Shown here: positions 18,830 through 28,433 of the stretch, one piece after another | Layout of the letters: each line of letters starts with the position of its first letter | Position numbering within the stretch: position 1 is the first letter of the stretch | Origin: Cytophagales bacterium | GTDB lineage: Bacteria; Bacteroidota; Bacteroidia; Cytophagales; Cyclobacteriaceae | NCBI GenBank assembly: GCA_025359125.1 | Contig: JANYHI010000016.1 | Coordinates: 1 to 32,786, forward strand | DNA length: 32,786 bases | Direction of reading: 5' to 3' | Translations under genes and position numbers: made by a program | Notes under the pieces: generated by a model | What the model was told of the DNA's origin: nothing | Databases searched by the model: none | What the model saw: the letters and a program-made list of their open reading frames with translations, nothing else

Positions 18830-20134
18830 ATGTTGAATACTGAAACGATGAAAATAGAAGATAATCCATCAAAAGATAAGTGGAAGAAATTATGCGAGCG
18901 ACCGCAGCTTGAATTAGAGTACTTGGATAGCAGCGTAAGAAATATTTTGGCGCGCGTAAAAAAATCGGGAGATGAGGCCTTAGTAGAATTTACTAAACAA
19001 TTTGATCAGGTAGAATTAGCTGAACTGCAGGTAACTAAAAAGGAAATAGCTGAAGCCATTAAATTTATTCCCTCTACTCTCAAAAGCGCTATTGAAACTG
19101 CCACTAAAAATATTGAGAAATTTCATCAAGCACAAAAAAGAGAAACGCTAGAAGTTGAAACAATGCCCGGTATTATGTGCTGGCGCAAAAGTGTTGCCAT
19201 TGACAAAGTAGGTATTTATATTCCGGGTGGCTCCGCTCCTCTTTTTTCAACTGTATTAATGTTAGGTATTCCGGCAAAATTAGCTGGCTGTAGCGAGGTG
19301 ATCCTCTGCACGCCTCCGTCTAAAGAGGGTAAGGTTAACGCTGCTATTTTGTATGCAGCATCGATAACAGGTATTACTAAAATTTTTAAAGTTGGTGGCG
19401 CACAAGCAATTGCGGCTCTTGCGTATGGAACTAAATCCATCCCTGCGGTCTATAAAATTTTTGGACCCGGAAATCAATTCGTTACCAAAGCCAAACAACT
19501 AGTTAATCAAGAAGGCACTGCCATTGATATGCCGGCTGGCCCTTCTGAGGTTTTGGTAATTGCCGATGAGTTTGCTGATCCCTCTTTCTTAGCTGCAGAT
19601 TTATTGTCGCAAGCCGAACATGGCGCGGATAGTCAGGTGGTGTTGGTCACCAATTCTAAAAAAATTATTGAGCAAACCTCTATTGAACTAAATACACAAA
19701 TTGAAAAGCTTCCTCGGAAAGAAATTGCCAGACAAGCTTTGAATAATAGTTTATCTATTTTATTCGATTCAGAGGTTGACATGATGGGCTTTGTAAATGA
19801 ATATGCGCCAGAGCATCTGATCATCAATACAAAAAACTGCGAGCAATTAGCTGCTACAGTAATCAATGCCGGATCTATTTTCTTAGGTTCATACTCGCCC
19901 GAGTCGGTGGGAGATTATGCCGCGGGAACTAATCACACCCTGCCGACTAATGGCTTTGCAAAAGCCTACAGTGGTGTATCGCTAGATAGTTTTATTAAAT
20001 ATATAACCATTCAAAAATTGACGCAACAAGGATTAAATAATATAGGATCGGCAGTAGAAGAAATGGCAGAGGCAGAACAATTAAAAGCGCATGCAGAGGC
20101 TATTCGGATAAGAATGTCAAACCCTAAAAATTAA
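18830..20134 (+). CDS. hisD: Histidinol dehydrogenase (HisD)
   Basis: 434 residues. It carries out the last two steps, NAD-dependent oxidation of L-histidinol to L-histidine. Zinc and catalytic signatures are present: LLSQAEHGAD (Gln/His zinc ligands), NEYAPEHL (Glu-His catalytic pair), SVGDYAAGTNHTLPT and a C-terminal KAHAEA (Asp and His zinc ligands). The first ATG is used; a second in-frame ATG six codons later (MKIEDN) is also possible. It starts 18 nt after hisG. Confidence 0.97.
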   Translation: MLNTETMKIEDNPSKDKWKKLCERPQLELEYLDSSVRNILARVKKSGDEALVEFTKQFDQVELAELQVTKKEIAEAIKFIPSTLKSAIETATKNIEKFHQAQKRETLEVETMPGIMCWRKSVAIDKVGIYIPGGSAPLFSTVLMLGIPAKLAGCSEVILCTPPSKEGKVNAAILYAASITGITKIFKVGGAQAIAALAYGTKSIPAVYKIFGPGNQFVTKAKQLVNQEGTAIDMPAGPSEVLVIADEFADPSFLAADLLSQAEHGADSQVVLVTNSKKIIEQTSIELNTQIEKLPRKEIARQALNNSLSILFDSEVDMMGFVNEYAPEHLIINTKNCEQLAATVINAGSIFLGSYSPESVGDYAAGTNHTLPTNGFAKAYSGVSLDSFIKYITIQKLTQQGLNNIGSAVEEMAEAEQLKAHAEAIRIRMSNPKN

Positions 20135-20141
20135 ATATCCG

Positions 20142-21176
20142 ATGAATTTTGACTTGTTGAAATTGGTTCGACCGAATGTATTAAAGTTAAAACCTTACTC
20201 CTCTGCACGCGATGATTTTAAAGGAAGCGCTTCTATTTTCTTAGATGCAAACGAGAATCCATTTCCAAATAAATATAATCGCTATCCCGATCCACATCAA
20301 TATAAATTGAAGGAGAGAATCAGTGAATTAAAAAAAATAAAAGCAGAACAGATTTTTTTAGGGAATGGAAGCGATGAGGCGATTGATCTTTTATGCAGAG
20401 CCTTTTGTGAACCGGGAGTTGACAATGTCCTGATTCCGCAACCGACTTATGGAATGTACGCAGTAAGTGCAGATATAAATGCGGTAGAAATTATTTCCGG
20501 TAAGCTTACAAAAGATTTTGATTTGGATTTAGACGCAATTAAAAATCAGTGGAATCCAAATACAAAATTGATTTTCTTGTGCAGCCCAAATAATCCATCT
20601 GGAAATTTATTAAGCGTAGACAAAATCAAAAATATCCTCGGAAGTTTTAATGGATTAGTGATTGTTGATGAGGCGTACCTTGATTTTACTTCTTACGAAG
20701 GCTTTGTTCCCTTGTTAAACAAATATCCCAATCTGGTTATACTTCAAACACTGTCAAAAGCTTGGGGGCTTGCCAACATCAGATTAGGAATGTGCTTTGC
20801 CAGTACAGATGTCATAGCCATCCTTAACAAAATAAAACCTCCGTACAATATCAATGGTGTTACACAGCAAATTGCGCTAGAAAATTTGCAACAGGTAGAA
20901 CTTAAAAATAAGTGGGTAGAAGAAATTATTAATGAGAGAGAACATCTCAGATCAGAGTTTTTAAAGATACCCAGTATAAAAAGGGTTTATCCATCAGAGG
21001 CAAATTTTCTTTTGGTGCAGATAAATGATGCCCAAAAGATTTATCAACAATTAATAGTAAAAGGAATTGTTTTACGTGATCGATCGAATGTAATTTTATG
21101 CGGAGATTGTTTGAGAATTACGGTTGGAACACCAATGGAAAATAAAGAGTTACTATTGCAATTGAACCAACTATGA
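20142..21176 (+). CDS. hisC: Histidinol-phosphate aminotransferase (HisC)
   Basis: 344 residues, a fold-type I PLP enzyme. It transfers an amino group from glutamate to imidazole-acetol phosphate. Visible motifs are LDANENP (substrate end), CSPNNPSGN (Asn151 region), VDEAYLDF (Asp176) and the Schiff-base lysine K206 in [13 protein letters not shown]. It starts 7 nt after hisD, and its stop overlaps the hisB ATG by four bases. Confidence 0.96.
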   Translation: MNFDLLKLVRPNVLKLKPYSSARDDFKGSASIFLDANENPFPNKYNRYPDPHQYKLKERISELKKIKAEQIFLGNGSDEAIDLLCRAFCEPGVDNVLIPQPTYGMYAVSADINAVEIISGKLTKDFDLDLDAIKNQWNPNTKLIFLCSPNNPSGNLLSVDKIKNILGSFNGLVIVDEAYLDFTSYEGFVPLLNKYPNLVILQTLSKAWGLANIRLGMCFASTDVIAILNKIKPPYNINGVTQQIALENLQQVELKNKWVEEIINEREHLRSEFLKIPSIKRVYPSEANFLLVQINDAQKIYQQLIVKGIVLRDRSNVILCGDCLRITVGTPMENKELLLQLNQL

Positions 21177-22294
21177 AAAAAGTTCTTTTTATTGACAGAG
21201 ATGGCGTATTGATTTTTGAATCACCAACCGATCCACAAATTGATAGTCTTGAGAAGCTTGAATTTATTCCTGGCCTTTTCAATTGGCTAGGCAAAATTGC
21301 AACTGAAACTGATTATGAATTAGTGATGGTGACTAATCAGGACGGACTCGGCACAGATATTTTTCCGGAGGAAACATTTTGGCTGGTGCAAAATAAATTA
21401 ATTAAGACATTGGAAGGTGAAGGCATTAAATTTTCCGCCATCCATATTGATCGCTCGTTTCCTCACGAAAATAAAACTACCCGAAAGCCCGGAACAGGAA
21501 TGTTGGAATCATATTTTTCGGTTGAATATGATTTGCAAAAATCGTATGTAATTGGCGATCGGCTTACCGATATTCAACTGGCAAAAAACTTGGGGGCAAA
21601 AGGAATTTTACTGCGCCATCCCGCATTGCCAGAATTAACTATACCCACCGATCTGGTAGACTCATGCGCACTATCAACCCACAACTGGAAAGAAGTGTAT
21701 GAAGCGGTACGAGCAAAAAGAATAGGAATGGTCAATAGAAAAACGAAAGAGACTGACATTCATATTAAAATTAATTTAGATGGAACAGGTCAATCGTCAA
21801 TCAAAACTGGTTTGGGATTTTTTGATCATATGTTAGAGCAAGTGGCAAGACATGGATTAGTCGATTTGACTATCACGGTAAAGGGAGATTTGCATATTGA
21901 TGAACATCACACCATTGAAGATACCGCATTGGCATTAGGCGAGGCATTTTTACTTGCATTAGGCAACAAGAAAGGAATTGAACGCTATGGATTTCTTTTG
22001 CCCATGGACGAAAGCCTAGCACAGGTAGCCATCGATTTTGGTGGAAGGCCTTGGCTAGTTTGGGAAGCAAATTTTAAAAGAGATAAGATTGGAGAAATGC
22101 CAACAGAAATGTTCTTTCATTTTTTTAAATCATTTTCAGACACAGCTAAATGTAATCTCAACATAAAAGTGCAAGGCGATAACGAGCACCATAAAATAGA
22201 AGCGATTTTTAAAGGGTTTGCAAAAGCAATAAAAATGGCTGTAAGAAAAGATCCATATAGCGATCAACTGCCCAGCACGAAAGGAACTCTATGA
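21173..22294 (+). CDS. hisB: Bifunctional histidinol-phosphatase / imidazoleglycerol-phosphate dehydratase (HisB)
   Basis: 373 residues in two parts. Residues 1-165 are a HAD phosphatase with the DRDGV motif (Asp8, Asp10), VTNQDG and a [12 protein letters not shown] motif. Residues from about 182 are the dehydratase with the metal-binding DEHHTIED and NEHHKIEA motifs and FFDHMLEQ. It catalyses steps 7 and 9 of the pathway. The zinc loop cysteines of the E. coli phosphatase half are absent: the matching stretch is [19 protein letters not shown]. From memory this variant is common in Bacteroidota HisB. It overlaps hisC and hisH by ATGA at each end. Confidence 0.96.
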   Translation: MKKVLFIDRDGVLIFESPTDPQIDSLEKLEFIPGLFNWLGKIATETDYELVMVTNQDGLGTDIFPEETFWLVQNKLIKTLEGEGIKFSAIHIDRSFPHENKTTRKPGTGMLESYFSVEYDLQKSYVIGDRLTDIQLAKNLGAKGILLRHPALPELTIPTDLVDSCALSTHNWKEVYEAVRAKRIGMVNRKTKETDIHIKINLDGTGQSSIKTGLGFFDHMLEQVARHGLVDLTITVKGDLHIDEHHTIEDTALALGEAFLLALGNKKGIERYGFLLPMDESLAQVAIDFGGRPWLVWEANFKRDKIGEMPTEMFFHFFKSFSDTAKCNLNIKVQGDNEHHKIEAIFKGFAKAIKMAVRKDPYSDQLPSTKGTL

Positions 22295-22881
22295 AAGTAG
22301 CAATCATTAAATACAATGCAGGAAATATTCGCTCCGTAGCTTTTGCCATGGAAAGATTAAAAGTTGATTATTCTATTACCGACCACGAAGAAGAAATCAG
22401 AAAGGCCGATAAAATAATTTTTCCGGGTGTGGGCGAAGCCAGCACTACAATGCAATACTTAAAATACAAAAAGCTCGATCAGGTAATAATCAATTTGAAG
22501 CAACCTGTATTGGGTATTTGTTTAGGAATGCAATTGATGTGCGCCTTCTCTGAAGAAAATAATACACCCTGTTTAGGAATCTTTAAAGAATCGGTAAAAT
22601 TTTTCATTCCCAAAAACAAAGAGAAGATTCCGCATATGGGTTGGAATTCTTTAGCGCAAACAAAAGGATGGCTACCCGCAGAATTAACGCATCAATTTGT
22701 TTACTTTGTACATAGTTATTATGTACCGGTTAACGCACATACTACCGCCATTACAGAATATGTGCAGCCCTTTAGTGCCGCTATGAAGCAAAAAAATTTT
22801 TATGCTGTACAATTCCACCCGGAAAAATCTGCACTAGCAGGTGAAATCATTCTTTCAAGTTTTTTAAATATTCCTTCCTAA
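22291..22881 (+). CDS. hisH: Imidazole glycerol phosphate synthase, glutaminase subunit (HisH)
   Basis: 196 residues, a class I glutamine amidotransferase that feeds ammonia to HisF. The catalytic triad is visible: Cys77 in [10 protein letters not shown], and His176 and Glu178 in [15 protein letters not shown] and FVHSYYV are typical HisH motifs. It begins inside the hisB stop codon. Confidence 0.96.
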   Translation: MKVAIIKYNAGNIRSVAFAMERLKVDYSITDHEEEIRKADKIIFPGVGEASTTMQYLKYKKLDQVIINLKQPVLGICLGMQLMCAFSEENNTPCLGIFKESVKFFIPKNKEKIPHMGWNSLAQTKGWLPAELTHQFVYFVHSYYVPVNAHTTAITEYVQPFSAAMKQKNFYAVQFHPEKSALAGEIILSSFLNIPS

Positions 22882-22897
22882 TTTCTATTTCTATCCA

Positions 22898-23611
22898 ATG
22901 CGTATCGTTCCTGCCATCGACATCATTAACGGAAAATGCGTTAGGCTTACACAAGGCGATTATGGAAGAATGAAAATCTATAACGACAATCCAGTTCACG
23001 TAGCTAAAGAATTTGAAGATGCGAATTTAGAATATCTCCATTTGGTCGATTTAGATGGAGCCAAAAAAGGTGAGGTAGTCAATTGGAAAGTAATACGCGA
23101 TATACAAGAAGGTACAGCATTGAATGTAGATTTTGGCGGGGGAGTTAAAACAGATGATGATGTGAAGGAATTACTCGATCTAGGGATTAGTCAAATCAAT
23201 GTGGGCAGCCTTGCCGTAAAAGAACCCAATAAATTTATAGAATGGCTAGGTAAATTCGGTTCCGAAAATTTTATTTTAAGTGCCGATGTAAAAGGAGAAA
23301 ATGTGTCTATTAACGGCTGGCTAGAGTCAACAGAGTTCAGATTGTTTGATTTAGTAACTGAATTTATTGAGCATGGTTTAGGATATATTACTGTCACAGA
23401 TATTGCTACGGATGGAATGCTTGCCGGCCCTAATTTTGGATTATATGAAAAATTAAAAGACAAATTTCCCGATCTAAAAATAACGGCTAGTGGCGGAGTT
23501 GGATCGATCGATGATTTAAAGAAATTAAAAAAATTAAATCTCTATGGCGTCATTGTAGGTAAAGCCATTTACGAAGGAAAAATAAAATTGGATGAACTTA
23601 AGAATATCTAA
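22898..23611 (+). CDS. hisA: ProFAR isomerase (HisA)
   Basis: 237 residues, a (beta/alpha)8 barrel. It isomerises ProFAR to PRFAR. The start MRIVPAIDIINGKCVRL carries catalytic Asp8; Asp130 in FILSADVKG corresponds to the second acid residue. Phosphate-binding segments are DFGGGVK and TASGGVGS. It starts 16 nt after hisH. Confidence 0.96.
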   Translation: MRIVPAIDIINGKCVRLTQGDYGRMKIYNDNPVHVAKEFEDANLEYLHLVDLDGAKKGEVVNWKVIRDIQEGTALNVDFGGGVKTDDDVKELLDLGISQINVGSLAVKEPNKFIEWLGKFGSENFILSADVKGENVSINGWLESTEFRLFDLVTEFIEHGLGYITVTDIATDGMLAGPNFGLYEKLKDKFPDLKITASGGVGSIDDLKKLKKLNLYGVIVGKAIYEGKIKLDELKNI

Positions 23612-23614
23612 GCT

Positions 23615-24379
23615 GTGCTAACTAAAAGAATTATTCCCTGCTTAGATATAAAAGATGGCCGCACTGTAAAAGGTGTAAATTTTATCAATATCCGAGATGC
23701 CGGAGATCCGGTAGAACTTGGAGAAGCTTACGCACGTCAAGGTGCTGATGAGTTGGTATTTCTTGACATCTCCGCCACCAATGAAAACAGAAAAACGTTT
23801 GTAAAGCTGGTAAAAGAAATTGCCTCTCACGTAAATATTCCTTTCACTGTTGGTGGCGGCATTAGTTCAGTTGAAGATGTTGCCCCGTTGCTAGAGGCGG
23901 GTGCCGATAAAGTGAGCATCAATTCTGCGGCTGTTAAAAATCCTGATTTAATAGATCAGTTATCGAAAGCATTCGGTTCTCAGTTTGTAGTGCTGGCAAT
24001 TGATGCCCGAAAAATTGATAACCAATGGATTGTTCACACCCATGGTGGATCAAAGCCAACTGATAAGAAATTATTCTCGTGGGCTAAGGAAGGACAAGAG
24101 CGCGGTGCAGGTGAGTTATTGTTTACCAGTATGGATCATGACGGCACCAAACAAGGGTTTGCGATTGATCCATTAGCTAAATTAAATGAGTTGCTGAACA
24201 TACCTGTAATTGCCTCTGGCGGAGCCGGTACACAAAAAGATTTTTTAGAAGCATTTGTGTTGGGTAAAGCAGATGCTGCATTAGCAGCTACACTTTTTCA
24301 TTTTGGTGAACTTACCATCAAAGAATTAAAAGACTATCTTTTGCAAAGCGGAGTACCCATTCGAAATGTAAACGCATGA
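23615..24379 (+). CDS. hisF: Imidazole glycerol phosphate synthase, cyclase subunit (HisF)
   Basis: 254 residues, the cyclase partner of HisH, producing imidazole-glycerol phosphate and AICAR. It starts with GTG only 3 nt after hisA; the first residues [19 protein letters not shown] confirm the start. Catalytic Asp11 and Asp130 (VLAIDARK) are present, with FTVGGGISS and IASGGAGT phosphate sites. Its stop overlaps the hisIE ATG (ATGA, 24376-24379). Confidence 0.97.
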   Translation: MLTKRIIPCLDIKDGRTVKGVNFINIRDAGDPVELGEAYARQGADELVFLDISATNENRKTFVKLVKEIASHVNIPFTVGGGISSVEDVAPLLEAGADKVSINSAAVKNPDLIDQLSKAFGSQFVVLAIDARKIDNQWIVHTHGGSKPTDKKLFSWAKEGQERGAGELLFTSMDHDGTKQGFAIDPLAKLNELLNIPVIASGGAGTQKDFLEAFVLGKADAALAATLFHFGELTIKELKDYLLQSGVPIRNVNA

Positions 24380-24975
24380 TTGAAATTGACAAACTGAATT
24401 TTAATAAGGTTGGCGGGTTAATTCCTTGCATTGTGCAAGATCAACAAACCAATAAAGTGTTAATGCTGGGCTATATGAATAAAGAAGCATTGCAAAAGAC
24501 ACTTGCTGAAAAGCAACTTACCTTCTTCAGTCGCACCAAACAAAAACTTTGGACCAAGGGGGAAACGTCAGGAAATTTCCTTCTGTTGAAAGAAGTAATG
24601 ATGGACTGCGATCAGGATACACTACTTTTTAAAGTAACTCCTATTGGCGCCACTTGCCATACCGGTGCAGATACCTGTTTTAACGAAAATAATAAAATAG
24701 ATGGATTGGAATTTTTAGAATCTATCATTCAAAACAGAAAGAAGAATCCCAAGGAAAATTCTTATACGAACCAATTGCTTAATTCGGGGATAAACAAAGT
24801 CGCACAAAAAGTTGGTGAAGAAGCTATTGAATTAGTAATTGAAGCAAAAGATAATAACAAAGAATTATTCCTGAACGAAGCAGCCGACCTTATGTATCAT
24901 TACTTGGTTTTATTAGCCGCCAAAGATTTCACATTGGAAGATGTGCTTTCGGTACTGAATAGTCGTCATAAATAA
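24376..24975 (+). CDS. hisI: Bifunctional phosphoribosyl-AMP cyclohydrolase / phosphoribosyl-ATP pyrophosphatase (HisIE)
   Basis: 199 residues. The N-terminal half is the cyclohydrolase ([26 protein letters not shown], and metal ligands in DCDQDTLLF and CHTGADTCF). The C-terminal half is the MazG-like pyrophosphatase ([34 protein letters not shown]). It performs steps 2 and 3 of the pathway and closes the operon, so the eight genes cover all histidine steps. Confidence 0.96.
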   Translation: MIEIDKLNFNKVGGLIPCIVQDQQTNKVLMLGYMNKEALQKTLAEKQLTFFSRTKQKLWTKGETSGNFLLLKEVMMDCDQDTLLFKVTPIGATCHTGADTCFNENNKIDGLEFLESIIQNRKKNPKENSYTNQLLNSGINKVAQKVGEEAIELVIEAKDNNKELFLNEAADLMYHYLVLLAAKDFTLEDVLSVLNSRHK

Positions 24976-25054
24976 AAAATCAGCAAGCAAAATTGTCTGT
25001 GGCCTTACATGTATTTCTATTTTTTCTTTCTTACTTGAAAAGAAAAATGGAACT

Positions 25055-25741
25055 ATGGATGAATCAACAAGAGTGATTAATGGCCACCCATTCGTACCCT
25101 ATTCAAAAAAAACCTATTCTAAAGAAGAGGTTATAGCGCGGTCAAAGGATTTTTATAATTGGCTTGATCTAAGACGATCTGTACGCGATTTTTCTGATCA
25201 ACAAATAGCTTTAGAAGTCATTGAAAATATTGTCAAAGCTGCTTCCACTGCTCCATCCGGTGCCCACAAACAACCTTGGACGTTTTGTGTTGTCTCTAGT
25301 TCTGAGATTAAAAAGGAAATTCGAAATGCTGCCGAAAAAGAAGAAAAAGAGAGCTATGACAATCGCATGAGTGAGGAATGGTTACAAGATCTTAGCCCAC
25401 TTCAAACAGATTGGCAAAAATCATTTTTGGAGACAGCTCCTTACTTGATAATCGTATTTAAAAAAGTATTCGATATTTTAACAGACGGATCAAAGAGGAA
25501 TAACTATTATGTAAACGAATCGGTAGGTATTGCCTGTGGTTTCTTGTTAGCAGCTATTCATCAGGCAGGGCTTGTAGCGCTTACTCATACTCCCAGTCCA
25601 ATGAATTTTTTAACCCAAATCCTAAAGAGACCAGCCAATGAAAGACCCTATTTGTTAATTCCTGTTGGATATCCACATCATGATACGTGGGTTCCTGACT
25701 TAAAAAGAAAATCATTAAGTGAAATATTCTTTCATTATTAG
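25055..25741 (+). CDS. Nitroreductase-family flavoprotein resembling iodotyrosine deiodinase
   Basis: 228 residues. The FMN-binding RRSVRDFSDQQ and TAPSGAHKQPWTF stretches are close to those of vertebrate iodotyrosine deiodinase, and similarity continues to the end (SVGIACGFLLAAIHQAGL, THTPSPMNFL, PVGYPHHDTWVPDLKRK). The three residues that bind the iodotyrosine zwitterion in the human enzyme (Glu157, Tyr161, Lys182) have equivalents here: E97, Y101 and K122. The family reductively dehalogenates halotyrosines with FMN, and bacterial homologues are known in Bacteroidota. It starts 79 nt after hisIE on the same strand and could share its transcript. The physiological substrate in bacteria is not established. 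Confidence 0.82.
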   Translation: MDESTRVINGHPFVPYSKKTYSKEEVIARSKDFYNWLDLRRSVRDFSDQQIALEVIENIVKAASTAPSGAHKQPWTFCVVSSSEIKKEIRNAAEKEEKESYDNRMSEEWLQDLSPLQTDWQKSFLETAPYLIIVFKKVFDILTDGSKRNNYYVNESVGIACGFLLAAIHQAGLVALTHTPSPMNFLTQILKRPANERPYLLIPVGYPHHDTWVPDLKRKSLSEIFFHY

Positions 25742-25780
25742 TTTTTCAAATTAATACTGACGGGTTTTAGGCATTATTTC

Positions 25781-25870
25781 TTACAATATAAACCAAGGAA
25801 GCAAGGCCAAAACTAAACAAAGCAATAGCCAGAAAATAAAGCGCTTGTTCTTCTTGAATTCAATTGTCAT
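25781..25870 (-). CDS. Possible 29-residue single-span membrane peptide
   Basis: A minus-strand frame with ATG at 25870 and TAA at 25781 encodes a basic N-terminus (MTIEFKKNKR) followed by one hydrophobic helix (FIFWLLLCLVLALLPWFIL). It fills much of the 218-nt gap between two plus-strand genes. The composition fits a small inner-membrane peptide with positive-inside topology. It could equally be chance in AT-rich DNA; no homologue is recognised. Confidence 0.35.
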   Translation of the reverse strand: MTIEFKKNKRFIFWLLLCLVLALLPWFIL

Positions 25871-25995
25871 GATGCGAGGTTTTACAGCTCAACGACTCGC
25901 CAAGGTTATGGTTACTCTGTTTAACAAAACATTAACAGTATAAGGGATTTGAATAGAGATTGATTAAAATTGCATTTCCATATAGTAAACTTCAC

Positions 25996-26949
25996 ATGAC
26001 CAAATTCACTTTTACAGAAAAGAAAGATACTCGTTCAGGCTTTGGTGTAGGCCTACATGAATTAGGAAAATCTAACACTGAGGTGGTAGCACTCTGTGCC
26101 GATCTTACCGGATCTTTAAAAATGGATGCTTTCAAAAAAGATTTTCCGGAAAGATTCTTTCAGGTAGGTATTGCAGAGGCCAATATGATGGGGCTTGCCG
26201 CAGGAATGACCATTGGGGGCAAGATACCTTTTACAGGAACCTTTGCTAATTTTTCCACTGGCAGAGTATACGATCAAATACGCCAATCAATTGCTTACTC
26301 CAGTAAAAATGTAAAGATATGTGCCTCTCATGCTGGTTTAACATTGGGTGAAGATGGAGCTACCCATCAAATTTTGGAAGATATTGGAATGATGAAAATG
26401 CTGCCGAGTATGACGGTAATTGTTCCTTGTGATTACAACCAAACCAAAGCAGCAACTGTTGCGCTTGGAAGCCACGTAGGTCCTGCCTACCTCCGATTTG
26501 GGAGACCTAGTTGGCCAATCTTTATGGCAGCAGATAGACCTTTTACAATAGGAAAAGCGGATAAACTAGTTGATGGAAGTGATGTAAGCATCTTCGCGAC
26601 CGGCCACATGGTTTGGCTCGCGATTGAGGCTGAAGCAAAACTCGCTGAACAAGGAATAAGTGCAGAGATCATTAATATCCACACAATTAAACCGCTGGAT
26701 ATAGAAGCTATTCTTGCTTCGGTGCAAAAAACAAAATGCGTAGTAACATGCGAAGAGCATCAGATTAATGGTGGACTTGGAGATAGCGTAGCACAAGTAT
26801 TGTCGCGCTTCTTTCCTGCACCACAAGAATTTATTGCAGTGAATGATAGTTTTGGAGAAAGTGGAACACCCACCCAACTTCTAGCAAAGTACGGCCTCAG
26901 TACAGATGCAATAATAAAAGCTACGGAGAAAGTGATCAAGCGAAAATAA
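25996..26949 (+). CDS. Transketolase C-terminal subunit (split transketolase)
   Basis: 317 residues from the ATG at 25996; an upstream in-frame TTG at 25960 adds an unlikely 12 residues. It holds the pyrimidine-binding half (ALCADLTGSLK, QVGIAEANMMGLAAGM with the catalytic Glu, and SHAGLTLGEDGATHQ) and the transketolase C-terminal domain (TGHMVWLAIEAEAKL, CEEHQINGGLGDSVA). With its N-terminal ThDP-diphosphate-binding partner it would transfer two-carbon ketol units in the pentose phosphate pathway. That partner gene, often adjacent in this phylum, is not in the window. Confidence 0.9.
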   Translation: MTKFTFTEKKDTRSGFGVGLHELGKSNTEVVALCADLTGSLKMDAFKKDFPERFFQVGIAEANMMGLAAGMTIGGKIPFTGTFANFSTGRVYDQIRQSIAYSSKNVKICASHAGLTLGEDGATHQILEDIGMMKMLPSMTVIVPCDYNQTKAATVALGSHVGPAYLRFGRPSWPIFMAADRPFTIGKADKLVDGSDVSIFATGHMVWLAIEAEAKLAEQGISAEIINIHTIKPLDIEAILASVQKTKCVVTCEEHQINGGLGDSVAQVLSRFFPAPQEFIAVNDSFGESGTPTQLLAKYGLSTDAIIKATEKVIKRK

Positions 26950-26982
26950 CTGCTGGCTTAATAATTGCAGTTTAAAAGCTGA

Positions 26983-28323
26983 ATGAGTGCTTTGAGAAAA
27001 ATTTCTAAATGGCTAGCCTACACCGCGGTAACCCTTCTTGTTATTGCATTCAGTTTAGTTGGTTCAATCGACTTTACACCCCTTCATGAGCAGAAATTCT
27101 ATCAGCGAATGATGCAGACGTTAGATACGCTGAGACTCAATAAATCTAAGAAGACGCACTTACAAGTTGGCTGGAGTAAGTTCAATCTATTGCCTGATTA
27201 TGAAATGCCTATGGCAGGGTACACACCAAAAGATAAATACGAATCAGTCCATGATTCAGTGTATTGTAGAATTCTTTCTATTGACCAAGCTGATCAAAAA
27301 ATAGTTATCATCAGTGTTGATCTTCTACTTTTCCCTCCGATTATTAAAGAAAGGCTCAACCAAAAATTAAGAGAACACGGTAAGAATTATTTTTTATATC
27401 TAAGTGCTACGCATACCCATAGCAGTATTGGTGGCTGGGATGATAGCGCAATCAGCAAATTTACAACCGGTAAGTTCCATGAAGAATGGGTTAATACTAC
27501 TGTTAATAAAATTCTGACAAATATTGAGGCTGCAACTTTATCATCGCGTAAAGCAAGTTTACATTATTGGGAAGCAAATGCAGATGAATTTGTTGAAAAC
27601 AGATTAGACGGAGCAAATGGAAAAGTAGATGGCACAATAAGAGGAATAAAATTTACTCGGGCTGACAGTACTTCTGGCATTCTTGTCACCTACAGTGGGC
27701 ATGCCACCAATGTAGATTTACTCAGCAGAATTATTTCAGGAGATTATCCCTCTGCTCTCAGTTTAAAACTAGAAAAAAAAAATACCTTTAGCATTTTCCT
27801 TGCGGGGATGGTGGGCAGTCATCGATTAAAAGGATTTGACGGAACTGATTTTGAAAGGATTGAAAAAGCTTCTGAGGCACTTTCGCAAAAAATTAATAAT
27901 ACTAAATCAGATGGTGAATTGGATTCGGTTTCCATTACCACCAAACACATTCCCATCGAATTTGGCTCTTCGCAATTACGCATCGAAAAAAATTGGAAAG
28001 TAAGAAACTGGGTTTTCAGTTCGTTGATCGGCTCTCTGCAAGGAGAAATTACCTATTTAAAAATTGGTAATATTATTATGATGGGTACACCCTGCGACTT
28101 CTCCGGAGAAATTTTTGTCAATCAAAAAATGGATAGTATAACCTCATCCACCAATAAGCATCTTATCATTACCAGCTTCAACGGAAATTATACCGGTTAC
28201 ATTACCGAGGATAGTTATTACCTAAATGGAAACGAGGAAGAAATCATGGCCTTAAATTGGGTAGGTCCCTACTATGGGCAATACTATGCCAACATGATTA
28301 CAAAACTGTTAGAAAAAAAATAA
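26983..28323 (+). CDS. Neutral/alkaline ceramidase N-terminal-domain-like membrane protein
   Basis: 446 residues. A hydrophobic segment at about 12-27 is probably an uncleaved anchor or signal. The rest matches the neutral/alkaline non-lysosomal ceramidase N-terminal fold: VGWSKFNLLPDYEMPMAGY near the start, SATHTHSS (H144, H146), YSGHATN (H240), MVGSH (possible nucleophile S279), E376 in DFSGEIF and NGNYTGYITED (Y406). These fit the zinc and catalytic positions of ceramidases, which hydrolyse ceramide to sphingosine and fatty acid. The protein is shorter than full ceramidases and lacks their C-terminal Ig-like domain, so the substrate could differ. Sphingolipids do occur in Bacteroidota. Confidence 0.78.
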   Translation: MSALRKISKWLAYTAVTLLVIAFSLVGSIDFTPLHEQKFYQRMMQTLDTLRLNKSKKTHLQVGWSKFNLLPDYEMPMAGYTPKDKYESVHDSVYCRILSIDQADQKIVIISVDLLLFPPIIKERLNQKLREHGKNYFLYLSATHTHSSIGGWDDSAISKFTTGKFHEEWVNTTVNKILTNIEAATLSSRKASLHYWEANADEFVENRLDGANGKVDGTIRGIKFTRADSTSGILVTYSGHATNVDLLSRIISGDYPSALSLKLEKKNTFSIFLAGMVGSHRLKGFDGTDFERIEKASEALSQKINNTKSDGELDSVSITTKHIPIEFGSSQLRIEKNWKVRNWVFSSLIGSLQGEITYLKIGNIIMMGTPCDFSGEIFVNQKMDSITSSTNKHLIITSFNGNYTGYITEDSYYLNGNEEEIMALNWVGPYYGQYYANMITKLLEKK

Positions 28324-28433
28324 ACCGAGTATATTTTAATAGTATACCGTACGTATATTTTCTGTTGCAGGTTTTGATAAAAAAATTCATATTGTTGACA
28401 TATTACACAATGAATTAATAATAGTCAATCCAT

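Noticed and set aside
26948-26972. Hairpin AACTGC/GCAGTT after the transketolase gene as a terminator
   Set aside because: The stem is only 6 bp, the loop is 13 nt and there is no proper T run.
28330-28365. Palindrome-like GTATACCGTACGTATA before the GH3 gene as an operator
   Set aside because: Symmetry breaks outside the central CGTACG, so it could be chance.
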